DNA of 64,000 bases, taken from Bacillus paramycoides. GTDB taxonomy: Bacteria; Bacillota; Bacilli; Bacillales; Bacillaceae_G. Below the pieces are notes generated by a model. That model saw only the letters and a program-made list of their open reading frames with translations. It did no database searches and was not told the origin of the DNA. Both the position numbers and the translations under genes were made by a program. Below, in pieces: positions 9,723-18,528 of this stretch. How positions within the stretch are numbered: position 1 is the stretch's first letter; each line of letters begins with the position of its first letter. The DNA is taken from contig NZ_MAOI01000015.1 in NCBI RefSeq assembly GCF_001884235.1, positions 62,001-126,000 of the forward strand, read 5' to 3'.

Positions 9723-10107
9723 TACACCATATTTCTATAGTATAGGCAAGTGGAAATTTACATAATATAGATATTTGTTGATAGAACACCACTAGTATAC
9801 CTTATAAGGGTATTGGGTATATGAAATGAGGGGTATATTTATTGGTTTTATAAAGTTTGAATAAATCCTTTGAATAAAGGAATTATCGAGTGTATATAGG
9901 GTAGATTTTTTTGGGAAATAATTTGAAATTTAGTGGGGTATATTTTAAAAAAAGTGCAAAAACGTTGGATTTGATGAAATTAGGCCAGTGAGTTTAGAAA
10001 ATGAATGAGAAATTGTAAAAAAGTACAATTGTGTAGTAAAGATGTGGTTTAGTATGTATAGAAATAAGTGTAGATATTTAAAATTTGCATGTTTTTTCTA
10101 TGCGAAA
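9723..10107. other. AT-rich stretch without a gene
   Basis: Reading frames here are short and none carries a ribosome-binding site with a credible product. Small inverted repeats occur, such as TCCTTT/AAAGGA near 9870, but nothing resembles a known RNA. It holds the start region of the minus-strand VTT gene and the distal promoter area of the toxin operon. Confidence 0.5.
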
Positions 10108-10136
10108 TTGACTTTTAATGAAGTTACGATAATAAT
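10108..10136 (+). promoter_or_regulatory. Promoter of the RNase A-like lipoprotein operon
   Basis: TTGACT (10108-10113), a 17-base spacer and AATAAT (10131-10136) sit 18 bases before the gene start. This is a fair sigma-A match, inferred from sequence only. Confidence 0.55.
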
Positions 10137-10154
10137 CATGGAAGAGGTGATATG

Positions 10155-10673
10155 ATGAAACGAATAAGCAGTCTTTTCTTGAGTAGTTTATTGGCATTCA
10201 TGCTGATCTTAAGTGGATGTGCAGGAAAAGAACAAAAAACAGAGAAACAAACAGGGAATCAAGCTACGTCAGTAGAGAAAATTAGTGATAATATTTTAGA
10301 TGAAATGGAAGGGCCACCTAAAAATGGTCATACGATTGAAAGGCATGTAGGCAAATCAGAAGAGGATTTGAAGAATCGTTTGAAGACAGATAAAGTATCA
10401 GCAGCAAGTACATACTACGATAAAGAAACAGCGACGAAAGCTGTAAAAGATAGTTTGAAGCAACACGATAAAGAAATTCAGGACTGGTTAAAAAACTCTA
10501 AAGAAGCTCGTCTTGTATTGAATACAACTCATTCATTCCCGGTTGGAAAAACGGTAATAAAGAAAAATATGAGTGTAAAAGACAAACTAGTAAAGACTGT
10601 AACTGTTTTAGCGAGAGATAAGTCAGGGGAATTAGGATTTAAGATTGTTACTTCTTATCCATCTGACAAATAA
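10155..10673 (+). CDS. Lipoprotein with bacterial RNase A-like toxin domain
   Basis: A 172-residue protein with a lipoprotein signal peptide: LILSGC makes Cys22 the lipidated residue and predicts an outward-facing, membrane-anchored product. A 30-residue linker is followed by a domain matching the bacterial RNase A fold of polymorphic toxins: GHTIERHVGKSEEDL..R, AAST-Y-D, a W-containing helix, and a final GFKIVTSYP. His64, Arg75, Thr166 and Tyr168 have spacings of 11, 91 and 2. As I recall, the CdiA-CT STECO31 RNase site is His175, Arg186, Thr276, Tyr278, with spacings 11, 90 and 2. No CdiA, LXG or other delivery domain is present. ATG 10155 is better spaced from GAGGTGA than ATG 10152. The next gene is probably its immunity partner. 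RNase activity is inferred. Confidence 0.8.
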   Translation: MKRISSLFLSSLLAFMLILSGCAGKEQKTEKQTGNQATSVEKISDNILDEMEGPPKNGHTIERHVGKSEEDLKNRLKTDKVSAASTYYDKETATKAVKDSLKQHDKEIQDWLKNSKEARLVLNTTHSFPVGKTVIKKNMSVKDKLVKTVTVLARDKSGELGFKIVTSYPSDK

Positions 10674-10689
10674 GAAGGGGGGAGTAAAC

Positions 10690-10962
10690 ATGTATACGAC
10701 ATTACAATACTTTCTCAAATCGTATTGTACGTTAAGCATCCATGAGAATGAAATAGTAAGTGTGATGGAAGAGTTTTTAGAACAAGAAGAAGAAGAAATT
10801 GTTTCGAAATTACGAGACGAATTATTATATATGAAGAAAAAGAACGCGTGGGAAGAAGCCTGCGTACTAGCTGCGAAGCAAGGAAATCGTATGTGGTCTT
10901 TAGAAGAAACGAAAGATCATCTTGAAAGTTTTATACTATTATTGCAAAAGAAAAAGGCGTGA
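10690..10962 (+). CDS. Probable immunity protein (CdiI-like) for the RNase A-like lipoprotein
   Basis: A 90-residue, acidic, helical protein without signal peptide, starting 16 bases after the toxin gene behind GAAGGGGGGAG. The pattern YFLKSYCTLSIHENEIVSVM, an EEFLEQEEEEIVSKLRDEL helix and a C-terminal W-S-LEETKDHLESF segment resembles small CDI immunity proteins encoded next to RNase-type toxins. A cytosolic location would protect RNA from toxin that enters the cell. Assignment rests on gene order, size and this resemblance; binding is not shown. A hairpin terminator overlaps the stop codon. Confidence 0.65.
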   Translation: MYTTLQYFLKSYCTLSIHENEIVSVMEEFLEQEEEEIVSKLRDELLYMKKKNAWEEACVLAAKQGNRMWSLEETKDHLESFILLLQKKKA

Positions 10963-10978
10963 GTAATCACGTCTTTTT
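10951..10978. terminator. Bidirectional terminator between the immunity gene and the VanW gene
   Basis: AAAAAGGCGTGA and TCACGTCTTTTT pair over 12 bp (one G-T) with the 4-base loop GTAA. T-runs follow on both strands, and both convergent genes end within it. Confidence 0.85.
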
Positions 10979-12220
10979 ATATACGCTTTTTGAAATTTGT
11001 CCATTTGAGATTACTTCACCGTTTTGTGTTACTTTTTTATATGTCACAGCCGTAATTTTATCGCCAGTCTCACTAATCACTTTAGAAGAAACGTCCACAT
11101 CTTTCCCAGTAGCTGTACCGAAAATGCGTGCAGTAATACTACCTCCATTTGAAAAGGCTTGAATGTAAATATAATTCCCAGTATTGTTTTTAAATTTTAA
11201 ATCAGGTCCATAATCTGCCACTGCTGCATCTTGGCCAAGTGGTAAGTAATGTACAGGCATAGAATGGTTGCTTCGAGCTACAATTCCTAAGTCAGCTCTT
11301 AAAGCTGCGCTATATAATGTGCTACTTACTTGGCAAACTCCCCCGCCAGCACTTTGTATAACTTTACCTTGCAAGTATACAGCTGCGGATTTATACCCAT
11401 GTGCAGCATCAGTTACGCCAACGCGTCCGTTAAAACTAAATGTTTCATCAGGTGCTACAATAGCTCCACTTAAAGTATTAGCTGACTTATTTACGTTAAA
11501 AGATTGACTTCCATTACGGCCAGCCATTGGAGTAGAATATTCAGCAATGACTTCTTTAATCCCCATTTTCTGTATATCTTCTGTAGACCGTTCTGGTTTT
11601 ATTAGTGTAACCGGTAATAAAACATCTGATTTACCAGTAGTAATAGCTTGCTTCGTTAAATCAGTTAATTTTCCTTTATCAATTTTTTCCCCATTTTGAC
11701 TTTGACTAATATTTACTGTTGAACCTTCCACACTTAATTCTGCATTAACAGGATTTTTTAATGTTTCATTATATTTATCTTTTATAAAGGCTTCATAAGC
11801 TGTTGTATTTAATTGTGGTGTTAATTTATAGTCGCGTTTTATTTCTCCATTTTCAGCTTGCTTGCGCATTTTGTAACGATTCATTACGGTTCCTTCTTGT
11901 TCTTTAAAGATTTTGTCGACAATATCTTTCTCTTTATAATCGATCCCTAAATCTTTCCATGTGTAAGTTTGTTTATCGTTTTGGAATGAGTAGTTAAGAG
12001 ATTTTTGATTTAATTCATTCACCTTTTGATTAACAATTTCTTGTATATCTGCTTTATTTTTTCCATCAAGAGAAATACCTTCAAATGTAGTGTTTGGTAG
12101 TGCAGTTGTATCTAATTGATTATTTAGTTTGGATACATATTGATATCCACCAACGCCACCTACACAAAGTAATATGCCACCAGCAATAGCGGAGCCGATT
12201 AGTATTTTGCTTAGCTTCAT
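10967..12220 (-). CDS. VanW-family membrane-anchored cell-wall protein
   Basis: A 417-residue protein with an N-terminal transmembrane anchor (about residues 7-28) and an extracellular remainder. Residues 40-215 form repeated peptidoglycan-binding-type (YoaR-like) modules, with NTTFEGISLDGK and a tandem Q-NGEKID-K segment. The VanW domain follows, with the signature GGGVCQVSSTLYSAALRA near residue 295 and RSNHSMPVHYLPLGQDAAV. The C-terminal 60 residues look G5-like. VanW itself is an accessory gene of some vancomycin-resistance clusters. Here there are no other van genes, so it is a chromosomal envelope protein of unknown role rather than a resistance gene. Confidence 0.85.
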   Translation of the reverse strand: MKLSKILIGSAIAGGILLCVGGVGGYQYVSKLNNQLDTTALPNTTFEGISLDGKNKADIQEIVNQKVNELNQKSLNYSFQNDKQTYTWKDLGIDYKEKDIVDKIFKEQEGTVMNRYKMRKQAENGEIKRDYKLTPQLNTTAYEAFIKDKYNETLKNPVNAELSVEGSTVNISQSQNGEKIDKGKLTDLTKQAITTGKSDVLLPVTLIKPERSTEDIQKMGIKEVIAEYSTPMAGRNGSQSFNVNKSANTLSGAIVAPDETFSFNGRVGVTDAAHGYKSAAVYLQGKVIQSAGGGVCQVSSTLYSAALRADLGIVARSNHSMPVHYLPLGQDAAVADYGPDLKFKNNTGNYIYIQAFSNGGSITARIFGTATGKDVDVSSKVISETGDKITAVTYKKVTQNGEVISNGQISKSVYKKT

Positions 12221-12413
12221 TTATTTCCCCCCAGAAATTTATGTATAAATATATGTATTACATTTTTTGTATAAAAATGATGAAAATAACATTATGTATG
12301 TACTAGTATACTATTATTTTTACTGTGTGTGTAATGTTTTCATAAAAAACGTTACACTGTTGTAATAATTGTCTCTTTTTGTCACAATATGCATGCGAAA
12401 TATGTTGAAAGTT

Positions 12414-12457
12414 ATAATAAAAAGGCTGCTTAGAAAAATCTAGCAGCCTTTTTATTA
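12414..12457. terminator. Terminator after the LCP gene
   Basis: ATAATAAAAAGGCTGCT pairs with AGCAGCCTTTTTATTAT across a short loop. It directly overlaps the end of the minus-strand LCP gene and is near-symmetric. The remaining 200 bases to the VanW gene hold only AT-rich promoter-like sequence. Confidence 0.85.
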
Positions 12458-13471
12458 TAATTTTTTATGCTCATTTTTATTCGTAACACCAAGATGTTCT
12501 TGTAGTGTTGTCGATATATCCTGAACGCTTTTTTCGTTCGGAACGTAATAATAAATACCACCTATATATTTATCAGTACCTTCTACTTGTAGCTTATCCA
12601 TTTTTAATTTTGAATCCATTGAATTTTTGGCAATAGCCATCATATCATCAAAAGCTAAATTTGTTTTTAAGTCGTTATCGACAGCATCTAATAAGCTTCC
12701 GATTTTATTAATGGAATTGAGCGATAGTGCTTTTTCGGCAATAGCTTCCAAAACAAGTTGTTGTCGTTGACCACGCATATAATCACTATCAATATGACGA
12801 GTTCTAGCTAGTGCAAGTGCTTCTTCTCCATTTAAATGTTGGCGTCCTTTTTTGAGGTGAATAGCATTTGCTTCGTCGCTACTATTTTGTTCTGTGAACT
12901 CAACTGGAACGTCGACAGTAATACCTCCAAGGGAATCAACAATATTGATAAAGGATTTGAAATTAAATTTTACATAGTAATCCACTGGAACATCTAAAAA
13001 ATTTTCCACTGTATCAATTGTACTGTCTACACCACCAAATACGTGTGCATGTGTAATTTTATCATATTTATCACGTGATTTAATGTAAACACGTGAGTCA
13101 CGTGGAATGCTGACAAGTTTAACGGATTTATCATTTTTATTAATTGTTGCAAGTAATAAAGCGTCCGTACGAGTTGCTTTTCCGTAATCTTTTTCCCTGA
13201 TATCACTTTCATCTACACCCATGATAAGAACAGAAATATTGTCAGTCATAGGTTTAACAGCTTTTTCACGTTTGCTGGATTTATCTCCTCGGCCCAATTC
13301 AGAATAGGCGTTGCTTAAGACGGATTTTGCTTTACTATATATGTGGAAGGAGTAACCTCCTGCTCCCATCGCTACAATAAGTAATGGAATAAGAATGAAC
13401 CAAAGTAGGCGTTTTTTCTTTGAACGCCCTTTTGTGGCTCGAGTTTCTTTGTTCATGTCGGATTTCATCAT
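12455..13471 (-). CDS. LCP (LytR-CpsA-Psr) family cell-wall polymer ligase
   Basis: A 338-residue membrane-anchored enzyme of the family that transfers undecaprenyl-phosphate-linked polymers (teichoic acid, capsule) onto peptidoglycan. Features are a basic N-terminus, a transmembrane helix at about residues 22-44, then the LCP domain with VLIMGVDE, RTDALLLATIN, SIPRDSRVYI, KITHAHVFGG and RTRHIDSDYMRGQRQQ. The conserved Asp and Arg residues that bind the pyrophosphate are present. AAAGGAG precedes the ATG-ATG start. Several LCP paralogues exist in this group, so the specific acceptor is not given. Confidence 0.9.
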   Translation of the reverse strand: MMKSDMNKETRATKGRSKKKRLLWFILIPLLIVAMGAGGYSFHIYSKAKSVLSNAYSELGRGDKSSKREKAVKPMTDNISVLIMGVDESDIREKDYGKATRTDALLLATINKNDKSVKLVSIPRDSRVYIKSRDKYDKITHAHVFGGVDSTIDTVENFLDVPVDYYVKFNFKSFINIVDSLGGITVDVPVEFTEQNSSDEANAIHLKKGRQHLNGEEALALARTRHIDSDYMRGQRQQLVLEAIAEKALSLNSINKIGSLLDAVDNDLKTNLAFDDMMAIAKNSMDSKLKMDKLQVEGTDKYIGGIYYYVPNEKSVQDISTTLQEHLGVTNKNEHKKL

Positions 13472-13658
13472 TTTTTCTCCTTTAAAACAATCAAAGTGTA
13501 TACATCTAGAAGCGTATTAAAACACATAAAAAAATATTGTACGCTAAATAAAAGGGATTGTACATGTATAAAAAATAGATGTCTTGATTATTTATAAGAC
13601 ACCTATTCGTTATTGTATACAAAAGATAAGAATAAGAAAATGATAAAATTTTACCTAA

Positions 13659-14837
13659 TTACAGCATAATACTTACAATAATCGCAGATAAAATACTAAC
13701 AAGAGTAGCTCCGTATAATAATTTTAGACCAAATCGGGCAACGACATTTCCTTGTTCTTCGTTTAACCCTTTTACCGCACCTGAGATAATTCCAATGGAA
13801 GAGAAGTTGGCAAAAGAAACGAGGAAGACAGAAATAATACCAACTGTACGGATAGAGAGAGTACTGGAAATTTTGCTAAGATCCATCATTGCTACGAATT
13901 CATTTGTTACAAGTTTAGTTGCCATAATGCTACCAGCTGTGACAATTTCAGAACTTGGTACGCCGATAAGGAATGCGATTGGAGCGAATACATAACCTAT
14001 TAGTTGTTGGAAAGTAATGCCGAATATAACGAGGAATAGGTCATTAATGCAACTCATTAATGCGACGAATCCAATAAGCATAGCGCCGACGACAATTGCT
14101 ACGCGAAAACCATCGAGGATGTATTCTCCAAGCATTTCAAAAAAGCTTTGCTTTTCACCTTTTATTTCCAAAATATCTTCATCATCGTTAACGTCATAGG
14201 GGTTAATAATGAGTACGATAATAAAACCGCTAAATAAATTGAGAACGAGTGCGGTTACTACATATTTTGGTTCAATCATCGTCATATAGGCACCGACAAT
14301 GGACATAGATACTGTGGACATAGCAGAGGCGCAAAGTGTATAAAGTCGATGTTTTGGGATTTGAGCTAATTGTTTTTTTACCGTAATAAAAACTTCTGAT
14401 TGACCGACAATAGCAGAAGCGATGGCATTGTAAGATTCTAATTTCCCAAGACCATTTATTTTACTGAGAAAGAAACCAATCCAATGAATAAAGAATGGCA
14501 GTATTTTGAAATGTTGTAATATACCAATTAAGACGGAAATAAAGACAATTGGTAATAACACGTTAAGGAAAAATGGCATTTCTCCTTTGTTTGCAAGACC
14601 GCCAAATACAAAGTTTATACCGGATGCAGCGTAGTCGAGTAACTTTGTAAATAAATTAGAAATTATCGTAATAAGTACGAGGCCGATTTCTGTATTTAAT
14701 AATAAATAGGTTAAAATTAACTGTATAATAAGCATGATGAAAATTGGTTTGAATTTAATATGTTTTTTATTGTTACTAGCAATATAGGCAAGGAAAAAAA
14801 TAACGATAAGTCCGACGAAAAAAGTGATAAATTTCAT
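13659..14837 (-). CDS. nupC: Concentrative nucleoside transporter (CNT), NupC-like
   Basis: A 392-residue cation-coupled nucleoside importer. The length equals Bacillus NupC when the start is placed at ATG 14837 behind AGGGGGCTT. An upstream extension to 14936 lacks a ribosome-binding site and would add a non-family N-terminus. CNT features are the GQSEVFI motif in the gate region, the [15 protein letters not shown] segment, the hydrophobic [17 protein letters not shown] helix and [16 protein letters not shown] near the C-terminus. It is divergent from the glyoxalase-fold gene. Confidence 0.9.
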   Translation of the reverse strand: MKFITFFVGLIVIFFLAYIASNNKKHIKFKPIFIMLIIQLILTYLLLNTEIGLVLITIISNLFTKLLDYAASGINFVFGGLANKGEMPFFLNVLLPIVFISVLIGILQHFKILPFFIHWIGFFLSKINGLGKLESYNAIASAIVGQSEVFITVKKQLAQIPKHRLYTLCASAMSTVSMSIVGAYMTMIEPKYVVTALVLNLFSGFIIVLIINPYDVNDDEDILEIKGEKQSFFEMLGEYILDGFRVAIVVGAMLIGFVALMSCINDLFLVIFGITFQQLIGYVFAPIAFLIGVPSSEIVTAGSIMATKLVTNEFVAMMDLSKISSTLSIRTVGIISVFLVSFANFSSIGIISGAVKGLNEEQGNVVARFGLKLLYGATLVSILSAIIVSIML

Positions 14838-14898
14838 AATAAGCCCCCTAAAAGAGATATTCTGATATATATGTTTTTCAATTAAAGGGAGAATATGC

Positions 14899-15315
14899 AT
14901 GTTTAGTAAAGAGAGGAATAAAAGAATCATGAACATATGTAGAGTACATCACGTTGCAATTATTTGTTCGAATTATGAAGTGTCAAAGGATTTTTATACG
15001 AGAATATTAGGTTTTAAAGCGATAAATGAAGTATACAGAAAGGAACGAAATTCTTATAAGTTAGATTTATGTGTAGGAGAAGAGTATCAAATTGAATTAT
15101 TTTCATTCCAAAGTCCACCGAAGCGTCAAAGCTTTCCAGAGGCCGCTGGACTTAGACATTTAGCCTTTGCTGTTACTGATATAGAAGAAGCTGTTAAACA
15201 TTTAAATCAATGCGGGGTTGAGACAGAATTGATACGTGTTGATGAAATAACGGGAAAAAAATTCGTCTTTTTCCAAGACCCCGACAGTTTACCATTAGAA
15301 CTGTATGAAAGCTGA
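14899..15315 (+). CDS. VOC-superfamily (glyoxalase-fold) metalloprotein, YaeR/YwkD-like
   Basis: A 138-residue protein with the paired beta-alpha-beta modules of the vicinal oxygen chelate fold. Candidate metal ligands follow the glyoxalase I pattern: His18 in HHVAI, Glu66 in IELF, His87 in LRHLAF and Glu134 in LELYE. Relatives are called glyoxalase/bleomycin-resistance proteins, but the substrate is unknown. GGGAG lies 7 bases before ATG 14899. An internal ATG at 14929 would give a 128-residue protein closer to family length, but its upstream spacing is poor. Confidence 0.82.
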   Translation: MFSKERNKRIMNICRVHHVAIICSNYEVSKDFYTRILGFKAINEVYRKERNSYKLDLCVGEEYQIELFSFQSPPKRQSFPEAAGLRHLAFAVTDIEEAVKHLNQCGVETELIRVDEITGKKFVFFQDPDSLPLELYES

Positions 15316-15382
15316 AAATTGGTGAATTTTATATGGGGTTGCTTTCAAGTAAATGAAGAAACTAAAGTGAAACTTCTTTTTT

Positions 15383-15418
15383 AAAGGAGGTGTAACTTTA
15401 GCTAAGAAAGCTAAAGGA
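15383..15418 (+). promoter_or_regulatory. Unusual leader: orphan Shine-Dalgarno and SD-masking hairpin
   Basis: AAAGGAGGTG (15383-15392) is a near-perfect ribosome-binding site, but the only nearby start codon reads GTG-TAA. It is followed by CTTTAGCT (15396-15403) and AGCTAAAG (15409-15416), a perfect 8 bp stem with a 5-base loop. The 3' arm overlaps AAAGGA (15413-15418), the site used by the GTG start at 15424. The stem could limit translation of the CorC gene. Confidence 0.5.
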
Positions 15419-15423
15419 CATAC

Positions 15424-16722
15424 GTGGATATTTTAAAATTATTGATGGTAGCTATTCTTATAGCATTAACAGGTTTCTTTGTTGCTATAGAATTTGCAAT
15501 TATAAAGGTACGTAGCAGTCGTATCGATCAACTTGTTATTGAAAAAAGACGAGGAGCATTAGCAGCTAAAAAAGTAACTTCAAATTTAGATGAATATTTA
15601 TCGGCATGTCAGCTAGGTATTACGATTACTGCTTTAGGGCTTGGGTGGTTAGGAGAGCCGACGATTAAACATTTACTCGAACCACTGTTTTTTAAAATGC
15701 ATCTATCTTCCGCAATTGCAAGTACGATTTCATTTATTATTGCATTTGCAGTTATTACATTTTTACATGTTGTCATTGGTGAACTTGCTCCAAAGACGTT
15801 CGCTATCCAAAAAGCAGAGCAAGTTAGTTTATTATTAGCACAACCGCTTATTTATTTTTACCGGGTTATGTATCCATTTATATGGACTTTAAATGGCTCT
15901 GCCCGACTTGTGACAGGCTTATTTGGCTTACATCCTGCTTCTGAACATGAAGTAGCGCATTCAGAAGAGGAACTAAGATTAATCTTATCTGAAAGTTATG
16001 AGAGTGGTGAGATTAATCAAACAGAATTTAAATATGTAAATAACATCTTTGAATTCGATAATAGAGTAGCAAAGGAAATTATGGTACCTCGTACTGAAGT
16101 TGTTGGTCTATATGAGGATGAGCCATTTGAGACACATATTAAAGTAATCGCACAAGAAAAGTACACGAGATATCCTGTACTTGGTGAAGATAAAGATGAA
16201 ATTATTGGGATGGTTAATGTAAAGGACTTATTTATTCGTTATATGGATGGGAATCGAGATGAAGAGTGCTCAATTACACCGTATACACGGCCGGTTATTG
16301 AAGTGTTAGAAAATATCCCGATTCATGATTTATTATTACAAATGCAAAGAAGGCGAATACCACTAGCTGTATTATATGATGAATATGGTGGTACAGCAGG
16401 GATTGTCACACTAGAAGATATCTTAGAGGAAATTGTTGGAGAAATCCGAGATGAATACGATGAAGATGAGGCTCCACCTATAGAACATATAAGTGAAGTA
16501 TGTAAAATCGTAGAGGGGAAAGTACTTATTAGCGAAGTAAATGATTTATTTGGTATACATCTAGTCGCGGATGATGTTGATACAATTGGTGGTTGGATTA
16601 TGATGCAAAAGCAAATCGTTGCTGAGGGGGACATTATTGAGAAACATGGCATTCAGTTCAAAGTTCTTGAAAAGGATATGCATCAAATTAAGCGAGTGGA
16701 AATAAAGAAAATAGAGGAATGA
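15424..16722 (+). CDS. CNNM/CorC (HlyC) family membrane transporter
   Basis: A 432-residue protein starting at GTG 15424 behind AAAGGA. The N-terminal half is the DUF21/CNNM membrane domain, with helices starting at ILKLLMVAILIALTGFF and the LSACQLGITITALGLGWLGEP and VVIGELAPKTFAIQ motifs. A cytosolic CBS pair spans roughly residues 205-330 (KEIMVPRTEVVGL and DEYGGTAGIVTLEDILEEIVG). The last 80 residues are the CorC/HlyC domain. Such proteins are linked to magnesium export or homeostasis; the older name hemolysin is not supported. Confidence 0.9.
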   Translation: MDILKLLMVAILIALTGFFVAIEFAIIKVRSSRIDQLVIEKRRGALAAKKVTSNLDEYLSACQLGITITALGLGWLGEPTIKHLLEPLFFKMHLSSAIASTISFIIAFAVITFLHVVIGELAPKTFAIQKAEQVSLLLAQPLIYFYRVMYPFIWTLNGSARLVTGLFGLHPASEHEVAHSEEELRLILSESYESGEINQTEFKYVNNIFEFDNRVAKEIMVPRTEVVGLYEDEPFETHIKVIAQEKYTRYPVLGEDKDEIIGMVNVKDLFIRYMDGNRDEECSITPYTRPVIEVLENIPIHDLLLQMQRRRIPLAVLYDEYGGTAGIVTLEDILEEIVGEIRDEYDEDEAPPIEHISEVCKIVEGKVLISEVNDLFGIHLVADDVDTIGGWIMMQKQIVAEGDIIEKHGIQFKVLEKDMHQIKRVEIKKIEE

Positions 16723-16774
16723 ATGGGCTTTCTATCATGTAGCCTTTAATAAAAGGGATATATAGAAAATTAAA

Positions 16775-16806
16775 TGTTTGCGCTTTCAAAAAAGGTGCTA
16801 TATAGT
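16775..16806 (+). promoter_or_regulatory. aspA promoter with cre-like site
   Basis: TTGCGC (16778-16783), a 17-base spacer and TATAGT (16801-16806) form a promoter. Overlapping the -35 is TGTTTGCGCTTTCA (16775-16788). Its complement TGAAAGCGCAAACA matches the cre consensus TGWAANCGNTNWCA at 13 of 14 positions, suggesting CcpA repression. Confidence 0.6.
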
Positions 16807-16903
16807 GAAGGTGGATGATGAAGAATTCTTCTTATAATACTCGTATTTTTATAGGGGGAATTTTCAAATAAGGATTTAGAATGAAAAGTATAGGTGATGA
16901 AAA

Positions 16904-18340
16904 ATGATAGCAACGAAGGATATACGTATCGAAAAAGATTTTTTAGGTGAAAAGGAAGTACCGAATGTAGCTTATTACGGCGTACAAACGTTACGTGCTG
17001 TAGAGAACTTTCCGATTACAGGGTATCGCATTCATCCGTCACTCATTACAGCGATGGCAATTGTGAAAAAAGCGGCGGCACTCGCAAATATGGACACAGG
17101 ATATTTAGCTAAAGATGTCGGACAAGAGATTGCAGAAGCTGCACAAGAGATTGTTGATGGAAAGTTCCATGATCAGTTTATCGTAGATCCGATTCAGGGC
17201 GGGGCAGGGACTTCAATTAATATGAATACAAATGAAGTCATTGCTAACAGAGCGCTAGAGCGCATGGGATATGAAAAAGGTGGGTATACGAAAATTAGCC
17301 CAAATACTCATGTGAACATGGCACAATCGACAAATGATGCGTTCCCAACGGGGATTCATATTGCAACTCTTATGATGCTAAAAGAACTACTTGTTACAAT
17401 GGAAGAACTTCATTCTGCTTTTCGTGATAAGGCAAAAGAGTTTGATCACGTAATTAAAATGGGACGTACACATTTGCAAGATGCAGTTCCAATTCGTCTG
17501 GGACAAGAATTTGAAGCGTATAGCCGAGTGCTTGAGCGTGATATAAAAAGAATTAAACAGTCTCGTCAACATTTATATGAAGTGAATATGGGAGCGACAG
17601 CTGTTGGCACAGGATTAAATGCAAATCCTACTTACATTGAACAAGTGGTAAAACATTTACGAACATTTAGTGGATTCCCACTTGTTGGTGCAGAGCACTT
17701 GGTTGATGCAACGCAAAATACAGATGCATACACAGAAGTATCTGCAGCGCTAAAAGTATGTATGATGAATATGTCTAAAATTGCAAACGATCTTCGCATT
17801 ATGGCATCTGGTCCACGTGTTGGATTGGCTGAGATTCAATTACCAGCTCGTCAGCCGGGTTCATCTATTATGCCAGGTAAAGTAAATCCAGTTATGGCAG
17901 AAGTAATTAACCAAGTCGCTTTCCAAGTAATCGGAAATGATCATACAATTTGCTTAGCGTCAGAAGCAGGACAATTAGAGTTAAACGTAATGGAGCCTGT
18001 ACTTGTATTTAATTTAATTCAATCTATCAGTATTATGAATAACGGATTCCGTGTATTCCGTGAATATTGTATTAAAGGAATTACAGCGAATGAAGAGTTG
18101 CTGAAGCAATATGTTGAGAAAAGTGTTGGGATTATTACAGCGGTTAATCCTCATATTGGCTATGAAGCAGCATCTCGTATTGCACGTGAAGCAATTGAAA
18201 CAGGAAAATCTGTTAGGGAGTTATGTTTAGAACATGGTGTACTGACAGCTGAAGAATTGGATATTATTTTGGATCCATATGAAATGACGCATCCTGAAAT
18301 TGCTGGAGCTTCTTTATTAAAGAATAAAGTGAAACTTTAA
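16904..18340 (+). CDS. aspA: Aspartate ammonia-lyase (aspartase)
   Basis: A 478-residue enzyme of the aspartase/fumarase superfamily that converts L-aspartate to fumarate and ammonia. The family signature GSSIMPGKVNPV lies near residues 319-330. The other two conserved regions are visible as NVNMAQSTND-like (TH-VNMAQSTNDAFPT, about residue 140) and GRTHLQDAVPIRLGQE (about 188). The presence of aspartase-type GGAGTSINMNTNE favours AspA over FumC. AGGTGA precedes the ATG. The last five codons (NKVKL) and the stop lie inside a bcr1-like repeat, so the native C-terminus may have been altered by its insertion. Confidence 0.93.
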   Translation: MIATKDIRIEKDFLGEKEVPNVAYYGVQTLRAVENFPITGYRIHPSLITAMAIVKKAAALANMDTGYLAKDVGQEIAEAAQEIVDGKFHDQFIVDPIQGGAGTSINMNTNEVIANRALERMGYEKGGYTKISPNTHVNMAQSTNDAFPTGIHIATLMMLKELLVTMEELHSAFRDKAKEFDHVIKMGRTHLQDAVPIRLGQEFEAYSRVLERDIKRIKQSRQHLYEVNMGATAVGTGLNANPTYIEQVVKHLRTFSGFPLVGAEHLVDATQNTDAYTEVSAALKVCMMNMSKIANDLRIMASGPRVGLAEIQLPARQPGSSIMPGKVNPVMAEVINQVAFQVIGNDHTICLASEAGQLELNVMEPVLVFNLIQSISIMNNGFRVFREYCIKGITANEELLKQYVEKSVGIITAVNPHIGYEAASRIAREAIETGKSVRELCLEHGVLTAEELDIILDPYEMTHPEIAGASLLKNKVKL

Positions 18341-18480
18341 TCAGTGGGGGGGTTGTTCATCCCCCCACTGATTATTAGTTGAACCAATCGGGCGTTTACG
18401 GGCAGTTGATCTCCCGCCTAACTTCTTTGCTCCATCCGACCTTTGGGTGGGAGTCTTACTGCCCGTTAATGCGGGATAAA
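18323..18480. repeat. bcr1-like repeat, copy A (full length)
   Basis: This 158-base element begins AATAAAGTGAAACTTTAA and ends GCGGGATAAA. It contains two hairpins: ATCAGTGGGGGG with CCCCCCACTGAT, and ACGGGCAGT...CTCCC with GGGAG...ACTGCCCGT. Copies B (47821-47894) and C (51231-51384) share both ends. ATAAA (TTTAT on the other strand) sits at both termini, in agreement with the TTTAT duplication reported for bcr1 elements of the B. cereus group. Confidence 0.85.
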
Positions 18481-18494
18481 AAAATGTAATGTAA

Positions 18495-18524
18495 AAAACA
18501 CCGATCCAAACGGATCGGTGTTTT
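18495..18524. terminator. Terminator between aspA/bcr1 and lctP
   Basis: AAAACACCGATCC and GGATCGGTGTTTT form a perfect 13 bp stem with a short loop. T-rich tracts follow on both strands, best on the plus strand. Confidence 0.85.
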
Positions 18525-18528
18525 ATTT

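Noticed and set aside
10967-12220. VanW protein as a vancomycin-resistance gene
   Set aside because: No vanH/A/X or regulatory van genes are adjacent, and VanW-domain proteins are common chromosomal envelope proteins in Firmicutes.
15424-16722. Hemolysin annotation for the CorC gene
   Set aside because: The CBS pair and CNNM membrane domain indicate an ion-transport protein; the hemolysin name comes from early HlyC-like labels.
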